From the NCBI GenBank assembly GCA_023384415.1, contig JAHDWJ010000003.1:62001-126000 (forward strand): a DNA stretch of 64,000 bases, in the 5' to 3' direction. Below are positions 43,224 through 52,603 of this stretch, piece after piece. Each line of letters begins with the position of its first letter. Position 1 is the stretch's first letter. This stretch comes from Anaerolineae bacterium. GTDB lineage: Bacteria > Chloroflexota > Anaerolineae > Promineifilales > Promineifilaceae. The notes beneath the pieces were generated by a model. The model was not told the DNA's origin and did not search any database. It saw only the letters and a list, made by a program, of their open reading frames with translations. The position numbers and the translations under genes were made by a program.

Positions 43224-45671
43224 ATGACAGACCCCTACACCCCCCAGATCATCGAACCGAAGTGGCAGCAGCAATGGGAGGCGACAAAATTGTACCGGCA
43301 AATCATTGACCGGAACAAACCAAAACATTACGCCCTGACGATGCTGCCGTACCCCAGCGGCGATTTACACATCGGCCATTGGTACGCCATGACCCCCAGC
43401 GATGCCCGTGCCCGCTTTATGCGGATGAAAGGGTATAACGTGCTTTTCCCTATGGGGTTTGATGCTTTTGGCCTGCCCGCCGAAAATGCCGCCATCGCCC
43501 GGAATATTCACCCCTCAAAATGGACATTTGCCAATATTGAACGGATGCGCCAACAGTTACGCAGCATGGGGGCGATGTTTGATTGGGAGCGGGAAGCGGT
43601 GTCGGCTGACCCGGAATATTATCGCTGGACACAATGGTTTTTTAAGAAGCTGATGGAGCTAGGATTGGCCTATCGTAAACTGGCAGCGGTAGATTTTTGC
43701 CCCCGCTGTAACACAACCCTGGCCCGTGAACAGGTGTGGGGGGAGGATCGCCATTGTGAACGGTGCGGCACCCCAGTCATTAAAAAGGAGCTAGAGCAAT
43801 GGTTTTTCAAAACAACCGATTATGCTGAGGAGCTGCTAGATTTTAGCCAGATCAATTGGCCGGAGCGGGTGAAGGTGATGCAAACCAACTGGATCGGCCG
43901 CTCTGAGGGGGCTGAGGTGATTTTCCTTACTGAGCAAGGGGATGAAATTCCCATTTTCACCACCCGGCCCGATACGTTATGGGGGGCGACGTTTATGGTG
44001 CTGGCCCCAGAGCATCCGCTGGTGGAGAAGGTAACAACCCCAGAGCAGAAAGAGGCGGTTGAGGCGTACCACGCGGCCGCGCAGAAGCTCACCGACATTG
44101 ACCGGGAAGCGGCCGACCGGGAGAAAACAGGGGTATTCACCGGGGGGTACGCCATTAATCCGGTCAACGGGGAGCGCATCCCCATTTGGGTGGCCGATTA
44201 TGTGCTGATGGGGTATGGGTTTGGGGCGATTATGGCTGTGCCCGCCCACGATGAGCGGGATTTCGCCTTTGCTACCAGGTTTGATCTACCCATCGCCGAG
44301 GTAATTCGGATGCCCGGGCGGGCGGAGAGTGATGGCCCGCTGGCCAAAGCATACACCTCTAAGAGTGAAGGGCAATTGGTGAATTCTGGCCCTTTCACCG
44401 GAACGCCAACGGAAGGCGCGGCCGCACGAGTGACAGATTGGCTGGCTGAAACAGGCAAAGGGAAAAAGGCGGTAAATTACCGGCTGCGAGATTGGCTTAT
44501 CTCCCGACAGCGGTATTGGGGGGCTCCCATCCCGGTAGTCTACTGCCCCGAACATGGTGCGGTAGCTGTACCTGATGACCAACTCCCCATCTTGCTGCCC
44601 GAAGATGTGGCTTTTATGCCCACCGGGGAAAGCCCATTGAAGCAGCATGAACTGTTTCAGCAGACAACCTGCCCGGTTTGCGGCCGCGACGCCAGGCGTG
44701 AAACGGACACCATGGATACTTTCATGTGTTCATCCTGGTACCAATACCGTTACCTGAGTCCCCATTATGACCAGGGGCCATTTGATCCCGAAGAAGGAGC
44801 GTACTGGCTGCCGGTGGATCAATACACCGGGGGGATTGAACATGCAACGATGCACCTGATTTACACCCGCTTTTTTACCAAAGCGATGCGGGAAATGGGG
44901 CTGGTACATTTTTCTGAGCCGATGTTAGCTTTGTTTAACCAGGGGATGGTGCTGGGGGAAGATGGAGAAAAGATGTCCAAATCACGCGGCAATGTGGTGG
45001 CCCCGGATAACCTGGTAGAAAAGTATGGCGCAGATACGGTACGAACTTATCTGATGTTTTTTGCCCGTTGGGAGCAAGGGGGACCCTGGAATTATGATGG
45101 TATTAAAGGGCCGCAGCGGTTGATTCAGGATGTGTGGCAGTTGGCGTTGGCCGATTATCAACCAGGAATGATGGACGCGGCCGCTACCCGGAATCTACGG
45201 CGTAAAACCCATCAAACGATTCGTAAGGTGACTCAAGACCTGGAAGGGTTTGCTTTTAACACTGCCGTAGCCGCAATTATGGAGCAGCGCAATGCCATTC
45301 AAGAAGCTCTGAAACAGCGTCAGGTAATGGTTGAAGCGTGGCGAGAGGCGGTTGACAGCCTGCTGCTGCTGTTGGCCCCCATTGCTCCCCACATCACCGA
45401 GGAGTTATGGGCGCGGCGGGGTGGCCGCTACAGCATTCATCAGCAGCCCTGGCCGGTTTGGGATGAGGAGACCGCCAAAGAAGAGGCGATCACGGTAGTG
45501 GTGCAGGTGAATGGCAAGGTGCGGGACCGGTTTGAGATGGCAGCGGATACGGGAGAAGAGGGAATTAAAGCGGCCGCACTCGCCTCAGAAAAGGTACAGG
45601 CCTGGTTTGAGGGGAAGTCGCCACGAAAAGTCATTGTCGTGAAAGGGCAGTTAGTGAACATTGTAGTGTGA
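43224..45671 (+). CDS. leuS: Leucyl-tRNA synthetase
   Basis: The 815-residue class I synthetase charges tRNA-Leu. HIGH motif HIGHWYAM lies near residue 50. The zinc-domain cysteines CPRCNTTLA and CERCGTPV are intact. The CP1 editing domain contains TRPDTLWGATFMVLAPEH with the Thr-rich and Asp residues used in hydrolysing misacylated tRNA. KMSKS motif EKMSKSRGN is near residue 583, followed by the anticodon-binding and C-terminal VNGKVRDR segments. AGGAG lies 9 bases upstream. The CTC-specifier T-box upstream is consistent with control by uncharged tRNA-Leu. Confidence 0.97.
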   Translation: MTDPYTPQIIEPKWQQQWEATKLYRQIIDRNKPKHYALTMLPYPSGDLHIGHWYAMTPSDARARFMRMKGYNVLFPMGFDAFGLPAENAAIARNIHPSKWTFANIERMRQQLRSMGAMFDWEREAVSADPEYYRWTQWFFKKLMELGLAYRKLAAVDFCPRCNTTLAREQVWGEDRHCERCGTPVIKKELEQWFFKTTDYAEELLDFSQINWPERVKVMQTNWIGRSEGAEVIFLTEQGDEIPIFTTRPDTLWGATFMVLAPEHPLVEKVTTPEQKEAVEAYHAAAQKLTDIDREAADREKTGVFTGGYAINPVNGERIPIWVADYVLMGYGFGAIMAVPAHDERDFAFATRFDLPIAEVIRMPGRAESDGPLAKAYTSKSEGQLVNSGPFTGTPTEGAAARVTDWLAETGKGKKAVNYRLRDWLISRQRYWGAPIPVVYCPEHGAVAVPDDQLPILLPEDVAFMPTGESPLKQHELFQQTTCPVCGRDARRETDTMDTFMCSSWYQYRYLSPHYDQGPFDPEEGAYWLPVDQYTGGIEHATMHLIYTRFFTKAMREMGLVHFSEPMLALFNQGMVLGEDGEKMSKSRGNVVAPDNLVEKYGADTVRTYLMFFARWEQGGPWNYDGIKGPQRLIQDVWQLALADYQPGMMDAAATRNLRRKTHQTIRKVTQDLEGFAFNTAVAAIMEQRNAIQEALKQRQVMVEAWREAVDSLLLLLAPIAPHITEELWARRGGRYSIHQQPWPVWDEETAKEEAITVVVQVNGKVRDRFEMAADTGEEGIKAAALASEKVQAWFEGKSPRKVIVVKGQLVNIVV

Positions 45672-45729
45672 AATTAGAGTAGGGGCGTAATAACTAACTA
45701 TACACGCCCAGAGGTGGCGGGTCGGTTGT

Positions 45730-45780
45730 AAAACGATATTGTAAATTATTTGCCGGTCTAACGATTTACAATATCGTTTT
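45730..45780. terminator. 17-bp perfect A/T-rich hairpin after leuS
   Basis: AAAACGATATTGTAAAT and ATTTACAATATCGTTTT flank a 17-nt loop. Ending in TTTT on both strands, it could terminate leuS. It is unusually long and perfect for a terminator and could also be a small palindromic repeat. Confidence 0.6.
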
Positions 45781-45821
45781 CCAGGGGCGCGCCCCTGAAT
45801 GAATACAGTGAAGCAACGAAT

Positions 45822-46649
45822 ATGGATGAGCTAACCCAGCTGTACCCCTCACCGACCCGGACGCGGCCGCTGCCTGGCACCTATCTGGCTCACAACATCC
45901 AACAACTGGCTCGTGGGCATGACCGTCCCTTTGTCTATGCCAACTTTGTCACCAGCCTGGATGGGCGTATCGCCATCCCTGATGAGGCCCGGCTGACCGT
46001 CCCCCACACCATCGCCAATGAGCGAGATTGGCGGCTGTTTCAGGAGTTGGCGGCCCAGGCAGATATATTGATCAGCAGCGGCCGCTACCTGCGGGAATGG
46101 GCTGAAGGGCGGGCACAGGAGATTTTACGGCTGAATGATCCCCGCTTTGCCGATTTGCGGAGCTGGCGACAGGCGCAGGGGTTATCTCCCCAGCCAGACC
46201 TGGCCATTATCAGCCGAACATTGGATTTTCCCATACCCGAGCTGTTACGGGAAGGGGGCCGCCAGGTCGTCATCTTCACCACTAGCCGCCCTGATCCCCG
46301 GCGCGTTGCTGAGATAGAAGCCCAGGCAGGGCAGGTCCTTATCGCTGGCGACCAGCAAGTAATGGGGGAACAGATGATTGCCCACCTGGGGCAGTTGGGG
46401 TATCGGGCTGTCTATTCGGCCGCCGGACCAAAAATATTGCATCTACTGGTACAAGGCGGGGTATTAGATCGGCTCTATCTCACCTTCGCCAATCGGCTGC
46501 TAGGGGGGGACCCCCTCGCCACAATTGTAGACGGGCCATTGTTTACCCCTGCGGCCGCTTTCACCTTACATGAGCTGTACTTTGACGCCGTTGGGTTAGA
46601 TGGCCTCGGCCAACTCTTTGCCACTTATAACCAAATTCATTCCCCATAA
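45822..46649 (+). CDS. RibD C-terminal/dihydrofolate-reductase-like reductase
   Basis: The 275-residue protein has the RibD-C fold: FVYANFVTSLDGRIA at the start (the conserved SLDGRIA motif), ISSGRYLRE for cofactor binding, and SAAGPKILHLLVQGGVLDRLYLTF near the end. Such proteins are NADPH-dependent pyrimidine reductases in flavin synthesis or related reductases. The deaminase half of RibD is absent. Confidence 0.85.
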   Translation: MDELTQLYPSPTRTRPLPGTYLAHNIQQLARGHDRPFVYANFVTSLDGRIAIPDEARLTVPHTIANERDWRLFQELAAQADILISSGRYLREWAEGRAQEILRLNDPRFADLRSWRQAQGLSPQPDLAIISRTLDFPIPELLREGGRQVVIFTTSRPDPRRVAEIEAQAGQVLIAGDQQVMGEQMIAHLGQLGYRAVYSAAGPKILHLLVQGGVLDRLYLTFANRLLGGDPLATIVDGPLFTPAAAFTLHELYFDAVGLDGLGQLFATYNQIHSP

Positions 46650-46715
46650 CCTGCACCTTATTCTGTTACCAGGCCGGGTATCTTCCCCCTCTCCGCATCT
46701 GTTACAATATCGGCA

Positions 46716-47560
46716 ATGAGCAACCCACCCGACAAGACTTTCTGGCATCGGCTGTTAGCCCTTTTGTTGACCTACATTCTTACCCCAATTAACATCCATG
46801 TTCAGACCGATGTCCCTGTCATGGGTGACCCGCCAGAAGTTGACATTTTGTTGCTGCGCCGGGAAGGAAAGCAATGGACACCAGAGCAGCGGGAGCGATT
46901 GCCAGATGGGATTCGGGATGGTTCAGCCCACACTGTCCTTGTTGAGTTCAAAGCCACTGAATCAATCAATCTGGATAAGCTGCGTCACATTATTTCTATT
47001 TAGGACTTACGCAGACCTGACAGGTTTTCTCCTGTAACAACCATAGAACGAATCAAAAAACCTGTCAGGTCTTTTTGCATTTTGCGTAAGTCCTACTATT
47101 GAATGATGAGCCACATAACGCCTTTGTCAAATGTTTTGCCAGGCAAAAAAAGGCGAAGAAACAGGCTTTCCAAACATTATGGGCAGAGAGCTTCAAGTTA
47201 ATAGAGCCACGAGCCATTAATTTACTGTCTGGGTTGAGGCAGATGTGGTACCAGGGAGCAGAGCGTATGAGTAACGAATGGACACCAGAGAAAGCAATGA
47301 AGCCAGGTGAAAAATGGATCAACGCGGTTTTAGACGCGATGTCACCGGAAGAGGTATTGCAGCGTTATGGTCCAGAAGATCGTTTAAAGGGATTGCGCCC
47401 AGAAGGTGTTCTAAAATATTACGCCCCTGAACAATTGCTAAAAGAACTTCCCCCAGAGGAGCGGCTGAGTGGGTTACGGCCTGAGGAAATTGAGGCGTAT
47501 TTGCAGAAGTTAAAGAGGCAGGAGAAATTTGGCAATGGCGGCCGCACCGTCGAAGGATAA
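46716..47560 (+). pseudogene. Second PD-(D/E)XK/Rpn-like gene, broken by internal deletion and MITE
   Basis: The N-terminal part (46716-47000) matches the paralogue at 12854 (DILLLRREGKQW...LPDGIRDGSAHTVLVEFKATES). About 70 residues of the middle domain are missing, and the frame stops at the TAG that opens an inserted 95-bp element. After the element the text resumes in another phase (LNDEPHNAFVKCFARQ, paralogue: LSDETYNAFAKCFASQ) and ends with LRPEERL-type repeats to 47560. Removing the MITE and one target copy does not restore the frame. TACAAT lies just before the ATG, as in the other copy. Confidence 0.8.
47001..47095. mobile_element. 95-bp MITE with 5-bp target duplication
   Basis: The terminal inverted repeats begin TAGGACTTACGCA and end TGCGTAAGTCCTA. 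Inner arms ACCTGACAGG/CCTGTCAGGT also pair. It is flanked by CTATT at 46996-47000 and 47096-47100. It has no coding capacity, so a transposase elsewhere must have moved it. Confidence 0.88.
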
Positions 47561-47590
47561 CTCATAAAACAATGGTGCGGAAGCGGTTGG

Positions 47591-50500
47591 CTAACCACCA
47601 ACTGCTTCACTCTTAACTCCTTCTTTCACCCACAGTAATAAAGCTAATTGCAGATGAAAGGCGAAGGCGAGATCCACCAGGAAATAGCCATGATCTACCA
47701 GCCCATGGGCCAGCATGTAAGCCAGTGACCCGGCCAACCCAACCCCCAGCGGCCAAAATTCGACCATCCTTGTTCCCCTGCTTTCCCACTCTCCCCATCT
47801 CGGCCACACCCAGCGCCACACCAGCCGGGTATACTCCCCAAACAACCACCCCCCCATCAGCAGCCCTACCACCCCCAGCCGGGTAGCAAAATCCAGGATG
47901 AGGTTATGAGGGTGGTTGAGGTTTGGCTCTTGCCAGGCCGCGTTGAAGATGTAGCGGCCGCGATAGGCATACAAAAAGTTATCCAAACCCACCCCAAACC
48001 AGGGATGCTCCCGAACCATCTCCAGGCTGGCCCGCCACAGGTAAACCCGGAAAAAGCCGGTAATTTGGGGGTTTAGCCGCCCGGCCAGGGCCGGGATTTG
48101 CAGGGCAATAACCAGGCCGATGAGACCTACTATGGCCGCCCCAACGAGCCAGGGCCACAGCCGCCGGGAACTGTGCCGCTGCCAGATGAGGAAGAGGATT
48201 AGAAAAGCCGCCGGCAGCCCTAAAAACAGCCCCCCTTTGCTGTAGGTAAGCAAAAAGGTTAGCAGCATGATGAGCGCGGCCGCACCATACCCCCAACAAC
48301 GCCAGCCCCCCACCTGGCGCCAGATTCCCCATCCCCCAACCGTCACCACCAGGGGCAGCACCCGCCCCAGGTAGAGAGCCACATTGTTGGGTGAGCCATA
48401 GACAGAACGGAGCCGCATCAGCCCCCCTTCAGCGGTAATAAGCCAGCTAGAACCGGTGACATATTGGGCCAGGCCGATCAGAGACATCAGGACAGCCCCC
48501 AAAACAAACCCATCCACAATCGTCCAGATTTCCCGGCGATTGAGCGGCGTAAGCCGGAAAGCGGCATAAAAAAGAGCCGGTTCTAAGATCAGCCAGCGCC
48601 ACTCATTAGTCGCCACATCCAGCCGCTCCGTAAAAAACAACGAGACTGTCCCCACCAACACCAACCCCAAAACGGCATAATCCGCCCCAGCCCACCGCCC
48701 CCCCGCCTCTTTGCCTACTCGCCTACTCGCAATCTTGCCTACTCGCAATCTCACCCACCGCCCCAGCACCACCACAAACGTCAGTAAGGTGAAAATCTCC
48801 AGCAAGCTAAAGCTGTATGAGCTGATCGTCTTGCTCAATACCAGGCGGAACGGGAGCGCGGCCGCGATGAGAGCTAATCCCCAGGCCGGCCGCAAATAGA
48901 CACACAGGGCCAAAACGAGCAGAGCCAGGCTGTACAGGTAAAAGGTAGGGGCGACGTAGAAGAGAAACGCGGCCGCGAATGTCACCCCCATCTGTCCCCC
49001 ATCCCCCAGGCGGCGGTACATCCCCTCCATCTGTGCCCCCCAGGTGAGCCAGCCACTCAAAGCCAGCAGTGACCCGGCCAACCCGGTCAGGAATAGCTGC
49101 CCGGCCTGCCCCAGCCGCGCATACCCCTGGCGCACCATTCGCCCCAGATGCCCCCAATCAGTCACCCACCCGGTACGGATGGCCAGGGCAGAAAAAAGAA
49201 GCGCGGCCGCCAGCCAGGCCACCACCCCCCAACGATAACCACGATCATCAGGTCGGTACAATACCGAAAACCCATTTAAGGCCCATTGATCCCACCCCCG
49301 ATCCGCTACCAGCGTTACCTGATGGGGGCCAGGAGGCAGGTCATGGGCCAGCCAGATTACCGCCAGATACTCTTCCGCCGGGTCAGGGGCGGTCAGAACC
49401 AGAGTTGTACCATTTTCATCACGGGGCAGGGCATTGGCCGGTTGACCATCTACAGTCACATATAACCGGGCCCGGAAATCGGCCCGGCGCACCCGCACCG
49501 CGACATCCGTACCCCAAAAAGTGAAGGTCACGCTGTCCCCGCTCTGGCTTATATCAGCCCCAAACTCAGGGGAAAACCGCCAGCCGCCACTGTACGCCTG
49601 CGCCGGATCCGCTCCATCGGCCAGGTGAAAACCGGGAAAAGCCAGCCCCGTCTCAGGGGAGAAAAGGTCGGGCGTGGCCCATCGCTGGGCGCTGAACCCC
49701 CACCGGGGATCATCGGCCGGGGCGTCAGGCTGCCAATTTTCCAGGAACATCACTCCCATCCAGGGCCATTCCCACCGCGCCCGCTGCCACCCGGCCACTG
49801 TCCAGGCCCGTTGGGCCGCCTCATCTGTTTCCCCCCAAAGAGACGGGCTGCCAGACCAGTCAGGGGGCAGGGCGTTCCAGCCCCAATTCCCGGCCCAAAC
49901 AGCTTTGTGGCTGTCTCCGTTTCGCTCCATCACTTCACGAAGCAGGATAATGCGGCTGAAATTCAGGCGGTCGGGGTGAACCGTCCGATCATTGGGGCCG
50001 TGGTTGAACCCATAAGGCTTGCCGGCGGCGATGTCAAAGAACGGGGCGGCTCCGGCTTCATACATTGCCTGCAAGTAGAGGTGGTCGGCGATGTTTTTGG
50101 GGCCAGTCTCGACGGTGGGGGCCAGGGGAGCCGCCACGATGAGGGCGGTGCTGTCTTGAACGCGGATGGCCTGGGCCGCGGCCGCAAGCAGGGCACTATA
50201 CTCATCCGGGTTGACCGGCAAGTTACCCCAGTGGGTGGTCAAATTTGGCTCATCCCAGATAATGTAAGCGTCTACCCCCTCCCCATACCGCCGGGCAAAC
50301 AGGCCGGCCCATTGGGCAAACAGGGCCGGGTCAGACGGGGGGGCAAATTGGGTGGTGGGGTCGCCATCAAGCAGGGGGATGAGGCTGAGGTTGTGACGGT
50401 GCGCGGCCGCGAACAGGCGATCACTCTCCGCCCAATCAAAGGATGCCTGGAAATAAAAGGGCTGCTTGATGTAGGTAAATCCGGCGGCGGCAATATGGCC

Positions 50501-50716
50501 CAAATGGGTGTCTAGCTCATCATCGCTGTAAGTGGTTAGATAGACGTTGACCCCATACTGCACCCCTGCGCCGGTGGTGGGCAAGGGCGCGGCTGTGGGA
50601 ATCCCCCGGGTAACAAATTGCCAGCGAGCGTGCCACGCCCCGGCCGCCACCAGGGAAAGAAAAGCCAATGTGAGCCACAGGAGCGGCCGCAGCCAGGACA
50701 GTTTTGGGGAATTCAT
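47591..50716 (-). CDS. Fusion of glycoside-hydrolase-like TIM barrel and Wzy/WaaL-type O-antigen ligase/polymerase
   Basis: The 1041-residue protein has an N-terminal membrane anchor (LLWLTLAFLSLVAAGAW). A clan-A glycosidase-like barrel follows (about 50-360), with the acid/base motif IIWDEPNLTTHWG and a second Glu in FLENWQPD. A beta-sandwich (about 370-490) comes next, then about a dozen membrane helices. The periplasmic loop HPWFGVGLDNF...NHPHNLILDFATRLGVVG is the O-antigen ligase/Wzy signature. It may trim and transfer or polymerise the same polysaccharide (inference). An octamer-repeat block (48712-48757) is translated as VGKIASRRVGKEAG in a cytoplasmic loop. Confidence 0.87.
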   Translation of the reverse strand: MNSPKLSWLRPLLWLTLAFLSLVAAGAWHARWQFVTRGIPTAAPLPTTGAGVQYGVNVYLTTYSDDELDTHLGHIAAAGFTYIKQPFYFQASFDWAESDRLFAAAHRHNLSLIPLLDGDPTTQFAPPSDPALFAQWAGLFARRYGEGVDAYIIWDEPNLTTHWGNLPVNPDEYSALLAAAAQAIRVQDSTALIVAAPLAPTVETGPKNIADHLYLQAMYEAGAAPFFDIAAGKPYGFNHGPNDRTVHPDRLNFSRIILLREVMERNGDSHKAVWAGNWGWNALPPDWSGSPSLWGETDEAAQRAWTVAGWQRARWEWPWMGVMFLENWQPDAPADDPRWGFSAQRWATPDLFSPETGLAFPGFHLADGADPAQAYSGGWRFSPEFGADISQSGDSVTFTFWGTDVAVRVRRADFRARLYVTVDGQPANALPRDENGTTLVLTAPDPAEEYLAVIWLAHDLPPGPHQVTLVADRGWDQWALNGFSVLYRPDDRGYRWGVVAWLAAALLFSALAIRTGWVTDWGHLGRMVRQGYARLGQAGQLFLTGLAGSLLALSGWLTWGAQMEGMYRRLGDGGQMGVTFAAAFLFYVAPTFYLYSLALLVLALCVYLRPAWGLALIAAALPFRLVLSKTISSYSFSLLEIFTLLTFVVVLGRWVRLRVGKIASRRVGKEAGGRWAGADYAVLGLVLVGTVSLFFTERLDVATNEWRWLILEPALFYAAFRLTPLNRREIWTIVDGFVLGAVLMSLIGLAQYVTGSSWLITAEGGLMRLRSVYGSPNNVALYLGRVLPLVVTVGGWGIWRQVGGWRCWGYGAAALIMLLTFLLTYSKGGLFLGLPAAFLILFLIWQRHSSRRLWPWLVGAAIVGLIGLVIALQIPALAGRLNPQITGFFRVYLWRASLEMVREHPWFGVGLDNFLYAYRGRYIFNAAWQEPNLNHPHNLILDFATRLGVVGLLMGGWLFGEYTRLVWRWVWPRWGEWESRGTRMVEFWPLGVGLAGSLAYMLAHGLVDHGYFLVDLAFAFHLQLALLLWVKEGVKSEAVGG
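48712..48757. repeat. In-gene CCTACTCG octamer array
   Basis: Units cctactcg, cctactcg, caatcttg, cctactcg and caatctca lie inside the coding region of the ligase fusion and are read through in frame. Confidence 0.75.
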
Positions 50717-52489
50717 CTAATTCACGGGGAATGACAGCTCAAAATCAGGGGGTAATTCTTCCAGCGGACGCTCTTCGACAGGGCGCACCGGGGCATTCAC
50801 CCCAGCCCCATACGGGGCCCAGGTGGGGTTGCTAATGCCGGTCTCATCCTGGGTGATGCGATGGGCTTCACCGGTGTCCAGGTTCAGCACATACAACCCA
50901 TTGTTAAAGACAAAGCTCATATCCCGCCCCGACGCCCCCCAGGCCATAAATTGCTGGTTGCGGGGGAAGCGGCTGTTTTCTCCTACCACCGGATATACCT
51001 GACGGGCATTGCTGCCATCCTGATCCATCAGCCAGAGGGTATAGCTGCTGTTTTCACTTTCTAAGGGGTTGGTAGCCCGCAAAAAGGCGATCTGGCTGTT
51101 CCGTTCGCCCGCCTCAAACTGCCAGTTACTCAGGGGAGACCAGTTAGCGTGCCCCCACATACCCACCTGCTCTACAAAACGGGCGACCAGATTACCGGCC
51201 ACATCGGCCACGAAATTATCAAACAGCAAGGAATCGGCATCGGGGCCGCTGTGGGCGGTGAAGGTGAGATAACGGCCATCAGGCGACCAGGAGAGGGTGG
51301 GTACCCAGACCCAGTTGCGCCGGGTATTGTATTCGATGAACCGGTAAAGCTGCCGCCGCTGTTCGGCCAGGCTGGGGGTGATAATATCAATGACCCCTAC
51401 TTCATCAGCGAAGCTGTAGGCGATGTAGCGGCCGCTGGGCGACCAGGCATAATTTCCCCCCCACCAGCCGTAGGCCGCCGGGTAGGTCTCAATGACCTGG
51501 CGCGACTCCAGCGAAGGGGTGCCCCGTACATCCAGGATGGCGACCCATAAATCATTGTTGGCCTCCCAACCAGGGGGGAGTTCGGTGCGGATGCCGGTGG
51601 TGTAGGCGATTTGTAGGGAGGAGTCGTTGGCGGCCGCGGGGTTCCAATCGGCCCACAAGACATCATAAACCCCCAGGCTGCGGGCAATGGCCCCGCGTCC
51701 GGTACCAACCAGCCACAGCTCGTTAAAATGCTCCCCATCATCTCGCTGGCGAGTGTAGAGGAGATGGCTGCCGGTGGGTGAGAGCTTAAACACCCGCCCA
51801 TCAAGGGGGGCACCAGTGTTAAGCTGCTGCGGGAAGGCGGTGGAGCCGCGCAAAATCAAAGCGTTGCCACCGCTGATGTAAGCCAGGTTGCCGGAAAAGA
51901 GGAGTGTGCCTGGGGTCGCCCCGATCCCCACCATGAGGATCTCATCCTGGGCCAGTTCAACATCCGTTACTCGTACCACCTGCCGCTCCACTTCCAGGCC
52001 ATCATGGTAAATGATGCGGATGGTCACTTCTTGCAGCCCAGTCTCACCCACCTGCAAAATGACCGGGCTATCGCTGAGGCTCATGCTCTCATTGCGAACA
52101 ACTTTGCGGCTGAACGGTACGGTTTGTTCGATGATTTCCAGACTTTCGCTAACGCGAACGATTTTGATGGTGAGGTCTGAAGCAAGGGGGGTGAAGAGAG
52201 GGGGGGTGATTTGATCGGTGTCATCCACCCGGACGCCGGCCTCGTCCAGGAGTTCCCGTACATTGGTGGCCTGGGTAGTCAGCGGCCGCGTCTGTCCATC
52301 GGCAATCAGGGTTACTTCATATGTCTGCCGCCCCACGGCGATGGAAGGGGGCGGAGTAGTGCAGGCAGTGAGCAGCCAAAGGAGAAGCAGCAGGCAAACA
52401 AGGGTAGCCAAAGAACCCAACCGACCCAATTCTATTGGTTGGTACAACCATCGCCATTGGTAAACCTGCTGCTTATCGGCTACACGCAT
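50717..52489 (-). CDS. Membrane/lipo-protein with DUF348-G5 and WD40-like beta-propeller
   Basis: The 590-residue protein has an N-terminal hydrophobic segment ending in LLTACTTPP, a possible lipobox. DUF348-like ubiquitin folds follow (VTLIADGQTRPLTTQATNVRELL), then a G5-like domain (QEVTIRIIYHDGLEVERQVV), as in resuscitation factors. A TolB/PD40-type propeller comes last, with repeated WSPSGRYIAYSF and WSPDGRYLTFTA blades. The ATG at 52489 is chosen; the longer frame starts at a TTG. Cell-surface role likely; activity unknown. The ligase fusion starts 1 bp after its stop, so they share an operon. Confidence 0.82.
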   Translation of the reverse strand: MRVADKQQVYQWRWLYQPIELGRLGSLATLVCLLLLLWLLTACTTPPPSIAVGRQTYEVTLIADGQTRPLTTQATNVRELLDEAGVRVDDTDQITPPLFTPLASDLTIKIVRVSESLEIIEQTVPFSRKVVRNESMSLSDSPVILQVGETGLQEVTIRIIYHDGLEVERQVVRVTDVELAQDEILMVGIGATPGTLLFSGNLAYISGGNALILRGSTAFPQQLNTGAPLDGRVFKLSPTGSHLLYTRQRDDGEHFNELWLVGTGRGAIARSLGVYDVLWADWNPAAANDSSLQIAYTTGIRTELPPGWEANNDLWVAILDVRGTPSLESRQVIETYPAAYGWWGGNYAWSPSGRYIAYSFADEVGVIDIITPSLAEQRRQLYRFIEYNTRRNWVWVPTLSWSPDGRYLTFTAHSGPDADSLLFDNFVADVAGNLVARFVEQVGMWGHANWSPLSNWQFEAGERNSQIAFLRATNPLESENSSYTLWLMDQDGSNARQVYPVVGENSRFPRNQQFMAWGASGRDMSFVFNNGLYVLNLDTGEAHRITQDETGISNPTWAPYGAGVNAPVRPVEERPLEELPPDFELSFPVN

Positions 52490-52528
52490 GTTGAAAAAAA
52501 TTAGCAACTATACAGGGGATCAGTCACT

Positions 52529-52574
52529 CCTCACCCCCGACCCCTCTCCTGGGGGAGAGGGCCAGGGTGAGGGG
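52529..52574. repeat. CCTCACCCCC...GGGTGAGGGG inverted repeat, copy 2
   Basis: CCTCACCC and CCCCTCTCC pair with GGGGAGAGG and GGGTGAGGGG in nested arms. It is the full form of the element at 41850. Confidence 0.75.
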
Positions 52575-52579
52575 CTATC

Positions 52580-52603
52580 ACTCACTACTCACTGCCCACT
52601 CCC
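52580..52603. repeat. CTCACTN heptamers
   Basis: Units ctcacta, ctcactg and cccactc overlap the end of the DUF2267-like gene. Confidence 0.6.

Noticed and set aside
49625..50515. 296-codon open frame on the plus strand
   Set aside because: It is antisense to the GH barrel of the ligase fusion, has low-complexity Pro/Gly composition and no recognisable domain; it is an effect of high-GC codon use.
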